A DNA stretch of 22,079 nt from Gammaproteobacteria bacterium UBA5109 (lineage in GTDB: Bacteria; Pseudomonadota; Gammaproteobacteria; Pseudomonadales; Pseudohongiellaceae). The DNA lies in the NCBI GenBank assembly GCA_002414385.1, contig DHZH01000007.1, positions 237,687-259,765 on the forward strand, written 5' to 3'. Positions 7,465-13,793 of this stretch are shown one piece after another (the first letter of the stretch is position 1; each line of letters begins with the position of its first letter). Under the pieces are notes generated by a model. The model made no database searches, was not told the origin of the DNA, and was given only the letters and a program-made list of their open reading frames with translations. The translations under genes were made by a program, and so were the position numbers.

Positions 7465-7483
7465 AACAATAGCATATATTGTT
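7465..7483. promoter_or_regulatory. 19-bp inverted repeat, candidate operator
   Basis: AACAATA (7465-7471) and TATTGTT (7477-7483) are perfect reverse complements around a 5-nt centre, 40-58 bp upstream of the start of the 6877-7425 gene. That is where a repressor or activator site would sit relative to its promoter. I cannot name the regulator. Confidence 0.4.
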
Positions 7484-7563
7484 AATGCATACCCGATAAT
7501 TAGCAACCAAAAACAGTGAATTTTTTTGAAAAGCTGTATTAAGCCTGATAGCGCTTACAAGAT

Positions 7564-7575
7564 CCCCCTAGGGGG
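7564..7575. promoter_or_regulatory. G-tract palindrome CCCCCTAGGGGG
   Basis: A perfect 12-bp palindrome with no loop, extended by GA/TC at 7561-7562 and 7577-7578 beyond one mismatch. The absence of a loop and T-run argues against a terminator. C/G-tract palindromes of this kind are typical targets of CsoR/RcnR/FrmR-type metal- or aldehyde-sensing repressors; that link is inference. It lies between the 7616-8680 gene and the 6877-7425 gene, both on the minus strand. Confidence 0.35.
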
Positions 7576-7615
7576 CTCCCGAGTTTCCTATCCAATATAA
7601 CGTCAGTAAAAAGTA

Positions 7616-8680
7616 TCAGGGCCTGCCACGCCAGACTGGCTCATCCCAGTGACTGGGGTCAGTGTTGCCTTCGGCACAGATAAATTCCAGAATTTCCTCA
7701 CCGGTTACGCGCCCGAATTCACGGATATTGGTATAGGTATCCGTCAGGGCGCCGGGATCTTCCACGGTGATTTCCACGACCATGGTTCCCAGGTTAGGAC
7801 GGGTATAGCGCTCCGTGATTACCATCTGATCGGTATGGATACCAAAGCCCGGGGTATATTCATTGAAGCCGGAAGTCTCAACCACCAGCGTATCGCCTTC
7901 CCAGTGTCCTCTTGAGTGACCCTGCCAGCTCGGATTCCAGATGTCGGGGAAATCCCGTCCATCGAGAAATATCTGCCGCCAGCCGGGCGTCTGAAATTCC
8001 ATGATCTGAATCATGATGTTCTCTTTCTGGATTATCTGCCAGGGAAAGCCCATGCTGGTCATGACTGCACTTTGTGGTAAGCAAAAAGCCCCTGCATTAT
8101 TAATACCCAGGGCCTGGTATTCAGCATTCATTTCAGCGGCCCAGGGCTGGTAGGGAGGTTCCTGTCGAGGAATATCCGGCCGCTGTCTGACGACCCACAT
8201 GCCGGAAAAATCAACCTGACCATTGCTTAGTCTTGGCGCCGGTCCCGATGCTTCTTCTGAATCGCGCAGCATATCATTTGCCAGGACGCCGGGGTCATCA
8301 CCGATGGTGCCCAGATTAATGCTCCACTCAATCTGCAGATCATAGTCCAGGTTTTGCCCGTCGCGAACAAGCACTCCTTCCTGGCTATAAGGTCTGTACA
8401 TGGCTGTACGGAAATCAAATCTCAGGTTGTAAGTTCCTGCTGGAACCCCCGAGACGACATAATTTCCTTCAATTGTTGTCTCTCCAACATATTCCTCGCC
8501 AGTTTCCTCATTGATAAGTCTTACACTCTGGCTCAGACCAGTAATATTGGCCCCATTGGGGTCAATCAGGCTGCCGCTGACAGTACTTTGCGCCAGCGCC
8601 AGGGAGCTTAACAGGCTTAAACTGCATATCAGGAAAATGCTGAATAATTGTTGTTTTTTAATTTTAATTATCATTGTCAT
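7616..8680 (-). CDS. secreted protein: carboxypeptidase-regulatory-like domain plus CLPQ...CAExN domain
   Basis: The 354-residue protein has a signal peptide (to about residue 30, LALAQS). An Ig-like carboxypeptidase regulatory-type domain follows at about 31-115, with VSGSLIDPNGA, then EGNYVVSGVPAGTYNLRF. A second domain spans about 155-354 with FSGMW, CLPQ, LDGRDFP, HSRGHWEGDTLVVETSGFN, ITERYTR and FICAEGN. The second domain is a widespread secreted family of unknown function, recognised by its 'G.W.GDTLVV.T.GfN' core. The two cysteines in CLPQ and CAE are shared with the paralogue at 10388-11287 and probably form a disulfide. The gene follows a DUF6152 gene after 46 bp and is probably co-transcribed with it. 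GGA at 8684-8686 is a modest Shine-Dalgarno before ATG 8680. The role is unknown. Confidence 0.75.
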   Translation of the reverse strand: MTMIIKIKKQQLFSIFLICSLSLLSSLALAQSTVSGSLIDPNGANITGLSQSVRLINEETGEEYVGETTIEGNYVVSGVPAGTYNLRFDFRTAMYRPYSQEGVLVRDGQNLDYDLQIEWSINLGTIGDDPGVLANDMLRDSEEASGPAPRLSNGQVDFSGMWVVRQRPDIPRQEPPYQPWAAEMNAEYQALGINNAGAFCLPQSAVMTSMGFPWQIIQKENIMIQIMEFQTPGWRQIFLDGRDFPDIWNPSWQGHSRGHWEGDTLVVETSGFNEYTPGFGIHTDQMVITERYTRPNLGTMVVEITVEDPGALTDTYTNIREFGRVTGEEILEFICAEGNTDPSHWDEPVWRGRP

Positions 8681-8726
8681 TGTTCCAGACTTTTATTTAT
8701 TTTCAGCTATGTTATCGGGGAGCAAT

Positions 8727-9122
8727 TTAATTCTGCAGGTCATAGGATGAACCGGCCTGGATTATTGTTCCATCGGCCAGCGTAACCGTCTTGGCATTGG
8801 CCAGATTGGCCCCACTGCGAGCCAGATAACCTTCAACCGTGATGATCTCGTCCTGTTCCAGGGTATCCCGATACCAGCCATAGCGAATCAGGGTATTCGG
8901 ACTCCCCAGTTCGAATGACCAGCGTTCCTCGGTTCCCGCTTCATTTTCAACCATCAGATCAAAAAACGCATGCGGATTGACCCATCTGACACTGACTACT
9001 CTGCCGGTCATGACTTCCAGCTTCTCAGGATCAAATTGGCTGACAAAGGAATGGTGGGAAAAAGCGCTGAAGGGAATTGCCGCCAGTAATGTAATAAAAC
9101 CGATAAGCAGAGATCTTTTCAT
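8727..9122 (-). CDS. DUF6152 family secreted protein (copy 1)
   Basis: The 131-residue protein has a signal peptide predicted to end AFS at residue 22, so the mature protein starts His-His-Ser. The remainder is a small beta-rich domain with GRVVSVRWVNPHAFF (Asn-Pro-His at 49-51), ELGSPNTLIRYGW and EDIITVEGY-like segments, matching the DUF6152 family (PF19649). The family has no established function. Mature His1, His2 and the Asn-Pro-His histidine (mature position 29) are conserved in all three copies in the window, suggesting metal binding. A strong AGGAG Shine-Dalgarno sits 7 nt before ATG 9122. It is the first gene of a two-gene unit with 7616-8680 and is divergent from the LysR gene, which probably controls it. 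Confidence 0.85.
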   Translation of the reverse strand: MKRSLLIGFITLLAAIPFSAFSHHSFVSQFDPEKLEVMTGRVVSVRWVNPHAFFDLMVENEAGTEERWSFELGSPNTLIRYGWYRDTLEQDEIITVEGYLARSGANLANAKTVTLADGTIIQAGSSYDLQN

Positions 9123-9247
9123 CTTTTGTCTCCTCGTTGAAATATTGTTCTTTTATTTATGATGCTGTTTTAGGCCTACCTGAGCATTAACTACCAGCTA
9201 CTAAGCAGTGACTATTTCTACTTTAGGGTATAAATTACATTATTTCC

Positions 9248-9276
9248 CATATATTGATAAACACCTTATTCTTCAA
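9248..9276 (-). promoter_or_regulatory. candidate promoter of the DUF6152 copy 1 unit
   Basis: On the minus strand TTGAAG (9271-9276) and TATATG (9248-9253) are separated by 17 nt, each matching four of six consensus bases. The LysR-type palindrome at 9284-9298 lies 7 bp upstream of this -35, centred near -50, a usual position for activation by a LysR-type regulator. Confidence 0.4.
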
Positions 9277-9283
9277 ATATACT
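9254..9283 (+). promoter_or_regulatory. candidate promoter of the LysR gene
   Basis: TTGATA (9254-9259) and TATACT (9278-9283) are separated by 18 nt and each match five of six consensus bases. It overlaps the divergent promoter at 9248-9276. The adjoining palindrome at 9284-9298 would cover the transcription start, as in autorepressed LysR genes. Confidence 0.5.
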
Positions 9284-9298
9284 TTGATTATTAATCAA
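9284..9298. promoter_or_regulatory. LysR-type operator palindrome
   Basis: TTGATTA (9284-9290), a central T, then TAATCAA (9292-9298) form a perfect inverted repeat that contains the T-N11-A signature (T 9285 to A 9297) of LysR-type binding sites. It sits between the divergent DUF6152 and LysR genes, 14 bp before the LysR start. Confidence 0.6.
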
Positions 9299-9312
9299 CA
9301 ATTGGGGTGAAT

Positions 9313-10200
9313 ATGCTGGATTTGAACGTAATTCCCATCTTTCAGGCGGTGGTGGAGGAAGGCAGTTTTTCACGGGCTGCAGATAAGCTGGGCATCACGA
9401 CCTCGGCCGTCAGCAGACGAATTTCCGGCCTGGAGGAAAGGCTTGGTGTCAGGCTGTTACTCAGAACCACCCGGACTTTAAGCCTGACCGAGTCGGGTCA
9501 ACGTTATCTGGAGTATTCCAGGCAGGCACAACTGGCAATCAATGATGCGGAAAATGCGGCCCGTGAGAGAAAAGACGTTGCCAGCGGCACCCTGCGTCTG
9601 AGTGCGCCAGTTAACCTTGGACGTGGCCAGCTGGCTCATCTGATTCCCGTATTTTTAAAAGCAAATCCACTGGTCAATTTTCATATTATCCTGAGTGATG
9701 TCTTTACCAGGGTGAATCCTGAAGACTTTGATCTGGTAATTACTACCAATGCAATTCCCAGCGGCTCCTATAAATCCACCAAAATCCGTTCCATTCCCGG
9801 TGCTGTTATTGCCAGTCCGGACTATCTCAAAAATTTTGGCAGACCCGCCAAGCCGGAGGATCTGCTGAATCATAATTGTCTATTGCCTTCCTTTCAGGAA
9901 ATCTATGACGACTGGATCTTCTATAAGGATGATCAAGAGGTCAAAGTTAAAGTAAACGGAAATTATTTTTGCAATAACCCGGTAGCGGTAAAAATCACAG
10001 CCCTTGCGGGTCATGGAATCGCCTGCCTGCCGATAGACGTTGTCAAAGATGAGCTGGCCTCAGGAGAACTGGTAAAGTTATTTGAGGATTATCACTTACC
10101 CACGCGATCCTTGCGCGCCTATCATCCCGAGAAACATTTTGTTCCTGCCAAGGTGAAAGTGTTTGTTGATTTTCTTGTTGAAAATCTTGGGGTAGATTAA
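9313..10200 (+). CDS. LysR-family transcriptional regulator
   Basis: The 295-residue protein has an N-terminal winged helix-turn-helix (about 1-60) with the family pattern FQAVVEEGSFSRAADKLGITTSAVSRRISGLEE and LLLRTTRTLSLTESG. A linker helix (YLEYSRQAQLAI) and a two-lobed effector-binding domain (about 90-290) follow. It resembles the CrgA/DsdC-like LysR group in having ASGTLRLSAPVNLGR at the start of that domain. The ligand is not predictable. The longest ORF starts at GTG 9307, but that GTG lies inside the Shine-Dalgarno-like GGGGTGA; ATG 9313 is preferred. It is transcribed divergently from the DUF6152 copy 1 unit with a palindromic operator between them. The usual arrangement is therefore autoregulation plus control of the neighbouring secreted-protein unit. 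Confidence 0.88.
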   Translation: MLDLNVIPIFQAVVEEGSFSRAADKLGITTSAVSRRISGLEERLGVRLLLRTTRTLSLTESGQRYLEYSRQAQLAINDAENAARERKDVASGTLRLSAPVNLGRGQLAHLIPVFLKANPLVNFHIILSDVFTRVNPEDFDLVITTNAIPSGSYKSTKIRSIPGAVIASPDYLKNFGRPAKPEDLLNHNCLLPSFQEIYDDWIFYKDDQEVKVKVNGNYFCNNPVAVKITALAGHGIACLPIDVVKDELASGELVKLFEDYHLPTRSLRAYHPEKHFVPAKVKVFVDFLVENLGVD

Positions 10201-10340
10201 TTATTACCTACGGGTTCTTCTGCTCGGCGGGAAGCCGGCATGTTTCAAATTACCAGCATTTCCACCATTACATGATCTGTTCTGTAAGGTCTGTCATTCC
10301 CTCAAAGGCAATAAGAAAATGACTATGTAGCAGCACGAAT

Positions 10341-10379
10341 AGTCTGTCTTTAGAGCAGAATTAACTCTCCAGACAAACT
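10341..10379. other. imperfect hairpin between convergent genes
   Basis: AGTCTGTCT (10341-10349) pairs with AGACAAACT (10371-10379) with one mismatch. AGAG (10352-10355) pairs with CTCT (10365-10368) inside it, around a 9-nt loop. It lies between the convergent LysR and lipoprotein genes but lacks a T-run, so termination by it is uncertain. Confidence 0.4.
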
Positions 10380-10387
10380 GGATTATG

Positions 10388-11287
10388 CTAGTTTTCTGTT
10401 GCAGGCACCAGACCGGCCTGTCCTTCCCGGGTTGGAGAAAGTGTGCCGTCGTCGTTGATAAAGTACCACTCATCACCCAGTTTCAGATGCCGGTTGTTTT
10501 CGGCACAGGTGTATTCAGCCCAGACTATATTTTCCAGTTCACGTTCATAGACCTGGTTGACAGTCCAGGGGCCTGTAAGGGCGTCATCAATTGTTGTAAT
10601 GGTATTTTGCATGGTCATCTCGTCGGCCAGGCGCAGCTCTTCCAACACGACGGTCTGGTTATTGGCGTGAAATGGCACGGCCCTGGAATCATAGGAACGG
10701 GGCCCTTTGATGGCGCGAGTCTCAATGGCCAGCATGTCATAGGTGCCATCGTTGTCTTCATCATGCCATTCGCCGATTGAATAGCCGTTAAAGGCGGGCA
10801 GGATGTACCCAGGCCAATCTCTTCCATCGGTATAGACACGCCGAAACTGGCTGTTCCATTCGGCATAAATATAAGTAATTTCCGGTGTGACAATAATCTC
10901 CATGGGATAGGTCATTTTCATTATCCGCGGCATTCCCTGAGGCAGACAGGTTGAAGGCGGATCTCCGGCAGGAATGCCGGCTTCCTGTAAAGCGGTATAT
11001 TCCTGCCATATCGCCATATATTCATCTGTCAAAGGCGGAGGACCGGCCTGCTCATAACCTTCTGAAGGCCAGTTCAGGCTGCCTTCAGCTCGCTGCCACT
11101 GACCACTCCAGTCAGGATAAGCCGGGGTGTTTTCTGAGATGGCATTACTTTCCATATTTGCCATATTTTGCACACTCCCTACAGCAGGTTGTGATTCCTC
11201 GGAAGAACAGGCACTGATGAAGCCCATGGCCAGTAGTAAAGTCGTTAGTAATAGTGGCCGTGGTTGAAAACGCTTTGATTTTGTCAT
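10388..11287 (-). CDS. lipoprotein with CLPQ...CAExN domain (paralogue of 7616-8680)
   Basis: The 299-residue protein has a lipoprotein signal peptide with lipobox ISAC (Cys about residue 27) followed by SSEES, so an outer-membrane lipoprotein is likely. The body from about residue 58 aligns by eye with the C-terminal domain of 7616-8680: WSGQW, CLPQGMPRIM, YTDGRDWP, YSIGEW, then TCAENN. It lacks the N-terminal Ig-like domain. Where the paralogue has GHWEGDT, this protein inserts HDEDNDGTYD, a pattern like a Ca2+-binding DxDxDGxxD loop. The two cysteines are conserved. It follows DUF6152 copy 2 by 18 bp (GGAG Shine-Dalgarno at 11292-11295), repeating the gene pairing seen at 7616-9122. Function is unknown. 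Confidence 0.75.
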   Translation of the reverse strand: MTKSKRFQPRPLLLTTLLLAMGFISACSSEESQPAVGSVQNMANMESNAISENTPAYPDWSGQWQRAEGSLNWPSEGYEQAGPPPLTDEYMAIWQEYTALQEAGIPAGDPPSTCLPQGMPRIMKMTYPMEIIVTPEITYIYAEWNSQFRRVYTDGRDWPGYILPAFNGYSIGEWHDEDNDGTYDMLAIETRAIKGPRSYDSRAVPFHANNQTVVLEELRLADEMTMQNTITTIDDALTGPWTVNQVYERELENIVWAEYTCAENNRHLKLGDEWYFINDDGTLSPTREGQAGLVPATEN

Positions 11288-11305
11288 GTTGACTCCGTAT
11301 TTCTA

Positions 11306-11695
11306 TCAGGGCCTGCCGGCAGTAGGATCAATTTCAGTGCCATCTTCCCACCTGATATTGCTGTAATTTCCTCCAGGTTCCCCACTGTGCAAAGGTCTTA
11401 CAGTGACGATAATTTCATCTCCCGGCTGCAGGCTTTCCGGAGTCCAGCCCAGACGATAAATTGCGCTGGGACTTCTCCCTTCAAGAGTCCATTCAACTTC
11501 GTTCCCGGCCTCATCTGTAACACTCAAAATTATGAAGGTATGCGGGTTGGTGTACTGCCACTCGGTAACAGTTCCTGCCAATTCTATCGGATTGTCAGAA
11601 TCAAACATCAATGTGGAATGATGTGCGTAAGCTGCAGGAATAAAAAAAACTACTGCCAAAAAACATATGCTTATAAAATTCTGCAATCTGCTCAA
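11306..11695 (-). CDS. DUF6152 family secreted protein (copy 2)
   Basis: The 129-residue protein is read from TTG 11695. A GGAGGA Shine-Dalgarno at 11701-11706 lies 5 nt upstream, and this start gives a clean signal peptide (MSRLQNFISIC... ending AAYA at residue 24). The longer ORF from ATG 11731 has no Shine-Dalgarno and a clumsy extra 12 residues. The mature protein begins His-His-Ser and has WQYTNPHTF with Asn-Pro-His at 50-52 (His at mature position 28), as in the other copies. GRSPSAIYRLGW and LQPGDEIIVTVRP follow, matching DUF6152. It leads a two-gene unit with the lipoprotein gene 18 bp downstream. Upstream lie a TATAAT and a perfect 28-bp palindrome. Metal binding is inferred, not shown. 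Confidence 0.82.
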   Translation of the reverse strand: MSRLQNFISICFLAVVFFIPAAYAHHSTLMFDSDNPIELAGTVTEWQYTNPHTFIILSVTDEAGNEVEWTLEGRSPSAIYRLGWTPESLQPGDEIIVTVRPLHSGEPGGNYSNIRWEDGTEIDPTAGRP

Positions 11696-11777
11696 AGAAT
11701 TCCTCCAATGGTTTATTATTTTGATTTTCATATGGCTTGTCTTGCTGGCAACAAAGAGTCAGTTTTAGCCTACTTTA

Positions 11778-11783
11778 ATTATA
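11778..11783 (-). promoter_or_regulatory. candidate -10 element of the DUF6152 copy 2 unit
   Basis: A perfect TATAAT on the minus strand, about 83 bp upstream of TTG 11695. The position of the -35 box (about 11800-11806) holds no consensus but lies inside the 28-bp palindrome at 11793-11820, so transcription probably depends on the protein bound there. Confidence 0.45.
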
Positions 11784-11792
11784 ATAAGCCAA

Positions 11793-11820
11793 GTTTACCT
11801 GAATAATTATTCAGGTAAAC
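11793..11820. promoter_or_regulatory. perfect 28-bp palindrome, candidate operator
   Basis: The half-site GTTTACCTGAATAA is followed directly by its exact reverse complement, giving 28 bp with no mismatch and no spacer. It overlaps the expected -35 region of the DUF6152 copy 2 unit and is about 100 bp upstream of its start. A loop-free palindrome of this length is more like a homodimer binding site than an RNA hairpin. I do not recognise the regulator; GTTTACCTGA is not a motif I can assign. Confidence 0.7.
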
Positions 11821-11907
11821 CATGATAATTAAACCTGCCAGAAGCTCAGCAAAACGTATATGAGACGACTTCTTCCTTGATTATAGCCTTCACTAAAATG
11901 CGCGCAT

Positions 11908-11937
11908 AAAAAAGGCCGCAATATTGCGACCTTTTTT
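11908..11937. terminator. intrinsic terminator downstream of DUF6152 copy 3
   Basis: AAAAAAGG (11908-11915) pairs with CCTTTTTT (11930-11937) and CGCAA (11917-11921) with TTGCG (11924-11928), with one C/A mismatch between them. T-runs flank it on both strands. It lies 49 bp past the stop of the minus-strand gene 11986-12390 and insulates it from the next unit. Confidence 0.85.
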
Positions 11938-11985
11938 GTTCAAATACATTCAGTGTTGCATGTACTCCATTTGATTGAGTAAGGC

Positions 11986-12390
11986 TTAATCGAAATCACC
12001 TTCCCATTCAAAATCACCATCAACTACTTCAAGTCTTTGCATGCGCAGACGATGATCTTCGGGGTTTCGACCTGGCTGCCCGGTAATGCGTACCCGGTCA
12101 CCCGGTTTCAGGCTTGAACGATCTACAGAGCCGGCCAGCGCACTGGCACCACCCCACTCTATCGCATAGCGCTGATTCTCCCCGGTTTCCTCATCAGTCA
12201 CCATGACATGGACGAATGAATGTGGATTCCGGAACAGGAACTGCACCATGACTCCTTCAATAGTTTCTTCCTCATCCATAATATAGGTGGCAGGAAATGA
12301 ATGGTGTGCATAGACTGCACCGCTTGCAAAGCCGGCAAAGCCCAGCGTCAGTAGCATGGCCTTGAGTGAATGTCGTTTGCGTTGTTTCAT
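11986..12390 (-). CDS. DUF6152 family secreted protein (copy 3)
   Basis: The 134-residue protein is read from ATG 12390, preceded by an AGGAGG Shine-Dalgarno (12397-12402) at 6 nt; the longer ORF from TTG 12396 would abut that site. The signal peptide ends AVYA at residue 28. The mature protein begins His-His-Ser, with FRNPHSFVHVMV placing Asn-Pro-His at 55-57 (His at mature position 29). LKPGDRVRITGQPGRNPEDHRL follows, typical of DUF6152. The C-terminus is acidic (DGDFEWEGDFD). Unlike copies 1 and 2 it has no CLPQ-domain partner and is followed by its own terminator. Signal-peptide and NPH conservation support a shared, possibly metal-related, role, but this is inference. Confidence 0.85.
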   Translation of the reverse strand: MKQRKRHSLKAMLLTLGFAGFASGAVYAHHSFPATYIMDEEETIEGVMVQFLFRNPHSFVHVMVTDEETGENQRYAIEWGGASALAGSVDRSSLKPGDRVRITGQPGRNPEDHRLRMQRLEVVDGDFEWEGDFD

Positions 12391-12396
12391 AACCAA

Positions 12397-12719
12397 CCTC
12401 CTTAATTGCGTTTGGTTGATTCTATTATCAAACAGGAATACTTAAGGAAACCTTAACAGCAGATCTTATTTTAACGTGTAATCAGCCCCGTAAACGTGCA
12501 CATTAATTCCTTTTTTAATTTTTTGGAGGGCTGTCAGCTCAGAATGGATTACTGCGCTTCCCTGAAGTAATTCATCCTCAATACAAATCAGACAGGTAGT
12601 CTGTATTTAAGCAGAATACAGTCAATGAGCGACATCCCCTGCTCCTGTAATTGGCCTTTTACTACGACGCAGAAAGTCAGCTACCTTGATACGCCAGGCA
12701 TACATTATGATTAATGGAT
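12397..12719. other. intergenic region with a promoter-like element and a hairpin
   Basis: This 323-bp stretch holds the upstream region of DUF6152 copy 3: the Shine-Dalgarno, a -10-like GATAAT on the minus strand (12424-12429), and an inverted repeat TTAAGG, 3 nt, CCTTAA (12442-12456) covering the expected -35. Further on is a hairpin CTGTATT (12601-12607) with AATACAG (12615-12621), overlapped by a smaller one, without a T-run. It could mark the end of the minus-strand operon above it. No convincing gene is seen; one 27-codon minus-strand ORF (12622-12705) is too short to call. Confidence 0.5.
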
Positions 12720-13793
12720 TTAATTTGAATTGGGGTTTTCAATTAAACGCCCTTCTATCAGTACTTCTGTCGAAAAAAAGCTGCCATTGCGAATCAAAGA
12801 GAGTCTGATATTGCTACCAGCTTCCTGAGCACTGATCATATACCTGAAGTTATGGTCATCCTGCACAACAACCCGATTAACAGTCAGTATGATATCTCCT
12901 GCCCGGACTCCTGCCTGATAGGCAGGACCATTGATATTAACATCTGAAACCAGCGCCCCCCTGCGATCAGCAAGCCCGAGATTCTGAATCTGTTGTATTG
13001 TCTGTGGTAGAGGAGAAACTTCAACACCAATGTACCCTTTTCGCGAAACTCCATCCCGGATCAGTTGTCTTGATACTCTGGTAATGACATTGGCTGGAAT
13101 AGCAAATGCAATACCTGAAGATCCTGTTTGATTCTGTAAAGTTGCTGAATTCATTCCAATAATTTCACTTTCCTGATTGACAACAGGCCCTCCTGAATTA
13201 CCCGGGTTTATAATCAGGTCAGTCTGGATGTAAAGGACATGATCCGTTGACTGGCCATTTGTATCCAGGGACCTGTTAATGTTACTGACTATACCCACTG
13301 ATACGCTGCCAGGCAGGGAATATGGTGAGCCGATTCCCAATACCAGTTCTCCTATCGTCAGTTCATTAACATTATTGATAAATTCACATGTCTGCTGGTT
13401 TGCTATATCAATTTTCAACACCGCGATATCCGTGGAAAAATCACCTCCGATAAGCTCAGCTTCATAAACAAAGCTATTATTGAGTTCAACAAAGTAGCGG
13501 TTGGCATCTGCAACAATATGGTTATTGGTTGCAATATATCCATTATCACTTAACACAATTCCGGTCCCACGACTGAAAGTCGTGTTTGCCTGGCTGCTTT
13601 GCTCTTGCGGGGTTTGAGACATTGCCACAATACTGACAACACATTCAGAGACATTTTCGATAATGTTTGAATAATCAGAAATTTGTGCCTGTGAAACATT
13701 GTGTTTAACAAGCAAACATATGGCAAAAAACAGAAAAATGCCGACTGAAGTTGACTGCGAGTTCACTATTTTCTGAAAAGATAAGATTCTCAT
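12720..13793 (-). CDS. HtrA/DegS-like trypsin-type serine protease with one PDZ domain
   Basis: The 357-residue protein has an N-terminal hydrophobic segment (about 17-30) that is a signal peptide or membrane anchor, so the protease faces the periplasm. The chymotrypsin-like domain has a complete triad: His92 in TNNHIVAD, Asp122 in FSTDIAVLKID, Ser200 in NPGNSGGPVV. One PDZ domain follows at about 253-345 (GYIGVEV, AYQAGVRAGDIILTVN). A single PDZ and an N-terminal anchor resemble DegS/AlgW, the proteases that start anti-sigma-factor cleavage, more than the two-PDZ DegP. It is the last gene of a four-gene operon. Its ATG overlaps the stop of the GspE-like gene by 4 bp, indicating translational coupling. 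A stand-alone degS would normally not be placed with such partners. Catalytic competence looks intact; the substrate is unknown. Confidence 0.9.
   Translation of the reverse strand: MRILSFQKIVNSQSTSVGIFLFFAICLLVKHNVSQAQISDYSNIIENVSECVVSIVAMSQTPQEQSSQANTTFSRGTGIVLSDNGYIATNNHIVADANRYFVELNNSFVYEAELIGGDFSTDIAVLKIDIANQQTCEFINNVNELTIGELVLGIGSPYSLPGSVSVGIVSNINRSLDTNGQSTDHVLYIQTDLIINPGNSGGPVVNQESEIIGMNSATLQNQTGSSGIAFAIPANVITRVSRQLIRDGVSRKGYIGVEVSPLPQTIQQIQNLGLADRRGALVSDVNINGPAYQAGVRAGDIILTVNRVVVQDDHNFRYMISAQEAGSNIRLSLIRNGSFFSTEVLIEGRLIENPNSN

Noticed and set aside
7564..7575. CCCCCTAGGGGG as an intrinsic terminator for the 7616-8680 gene
   Set aside because: There is no loop between the arms and no T-run on the minus strand after it.
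10385..10780. 131-codon plus-strand ORF
   Set aside because: It is antisense to the lipoprotein gene whose signal peptide, lipobox and paralogy support it; no protein-like features in the shadow frame.
12622..12705. 27-codon minus-strand ORF between the protease and DUF6152 copy 3
   Set aside because: It reads smoothly but is very short, lacks a Shine-Dalgarno and cannot be told from chance.
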